NCBI GenBank assembly: GCA_013416435.1
Contig: JACCEN010000007.1
Location: 186,001 to 250,000, forward strand
Reading direction: 5' to 3'
DNA length: 64,000 nucleotides
DNA from: Alcaligenaceae bacterium
Lineage (GTDB): Bacteria; Pseudomonadota; Gammaproteobacteria; Burkholderiales; Burkholderiaceae_B
Positions 63,976 through 64,000 of this stretch are shown here, one piece after another; the first letter of the stretch is position 1, and every line of letters starts with the position of its first letter. The notes beneath the pieces were generated by a model. The model did no database searches, was not told the DNA's origin, and saw nothing but the letters and a program-made list of their open reading frames with translations. A program made the position numbers and the translations under genes.

Positions 63976-64000
63976 TTGTCGGGCTGCAACGGCTCTATAT

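Overview
The window is a GC-rich chromosomal segment with dense, conserved housekeeping genes, most consistent with a betaproteobacterium of the Burkholderiales, probably Alcaligenaceae (relatives of Bordetella, Pusillimonas, Candidimonas). The pointers are primosomal PriB between rpsF and rpsR, the alaC-hom-thrC block, xseB-ispA-dxs-folE2, the squalene genes hpnCDE, KdkA-type Kdo kinase, and dnaE followed by lipopolysaccharide glycosyltransferases. The assignment is an inference from gene content; no rRNA or tRNA gene was seen.

Layout. 1-5 kb: end of an FAD oxidoreductase, a MocR/TauR-like regulator and a taurine-type ABC transporter tauABC with a candidate TauR operator. 5-9.3 kb: LOG-family protein divergent from polA, then a dienelactone hydrolase. 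9.4-15.4 kb: Na/Pi cotransporter, htpX, EamA exporter with an overlapping thiosulfate/mercaptopyruvate sulfurtransferase, Rieske oxygenase. 15.7-19.8 kb: xseB-ispA-dxs and folE2. 19.9-22.2 kb: a secreted sphingomyelinase D-like enzyme with a lipoprotein propeller. 22.4-28.9 kb: rpsF-priB-rpsR-rplI, dnaB, pdxA-phoH, bcp. 29.5-33.9 kb: alaC, hom, thrC, crcB. 33.9-37.1 kb: hpnC-hpnD-hpnE. 37.2-48.7 kb: alr, an SDR, then the co-directional run radA, TauE/SafE, FtsX-like permease, kdkA, potFGHI. 48.8-56.5 kb: Spx/ArsC-like protein, rpiA, phoU, yggX, argA, hrpA. 56.6-64 kb: dnaE translationally linked to a polysaccharide (LPS core-like) cluster.

The most striking non-genic signal is a family of nested 30-bp palindromes. 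Each has 13-bp arms GGGGTCAGACCCC and GGGGTCTGACCCC around a variable 4-base centre. I count 36 copies, degenerate and partial ones included, in 15 locations; 13 have perfect arms. They sit mostly within about 20 bp of stop codons. They covary so that the long hairpin is kept. One array is spaced exactly 57 bp. Three genes contain repeat-derived codons: hpnC has three units inside the reading frame, and hpnE and the Rieske oxygenase end in one. The unit is 30 bp and open in two of three frames on either strand, so it behaves like a protein-tolerated palindromic element, similar in concept to the Rickettsia palindromic elements.

Mobile elements, CRISPR-Cas, prophage and tRNA genes were not seen.
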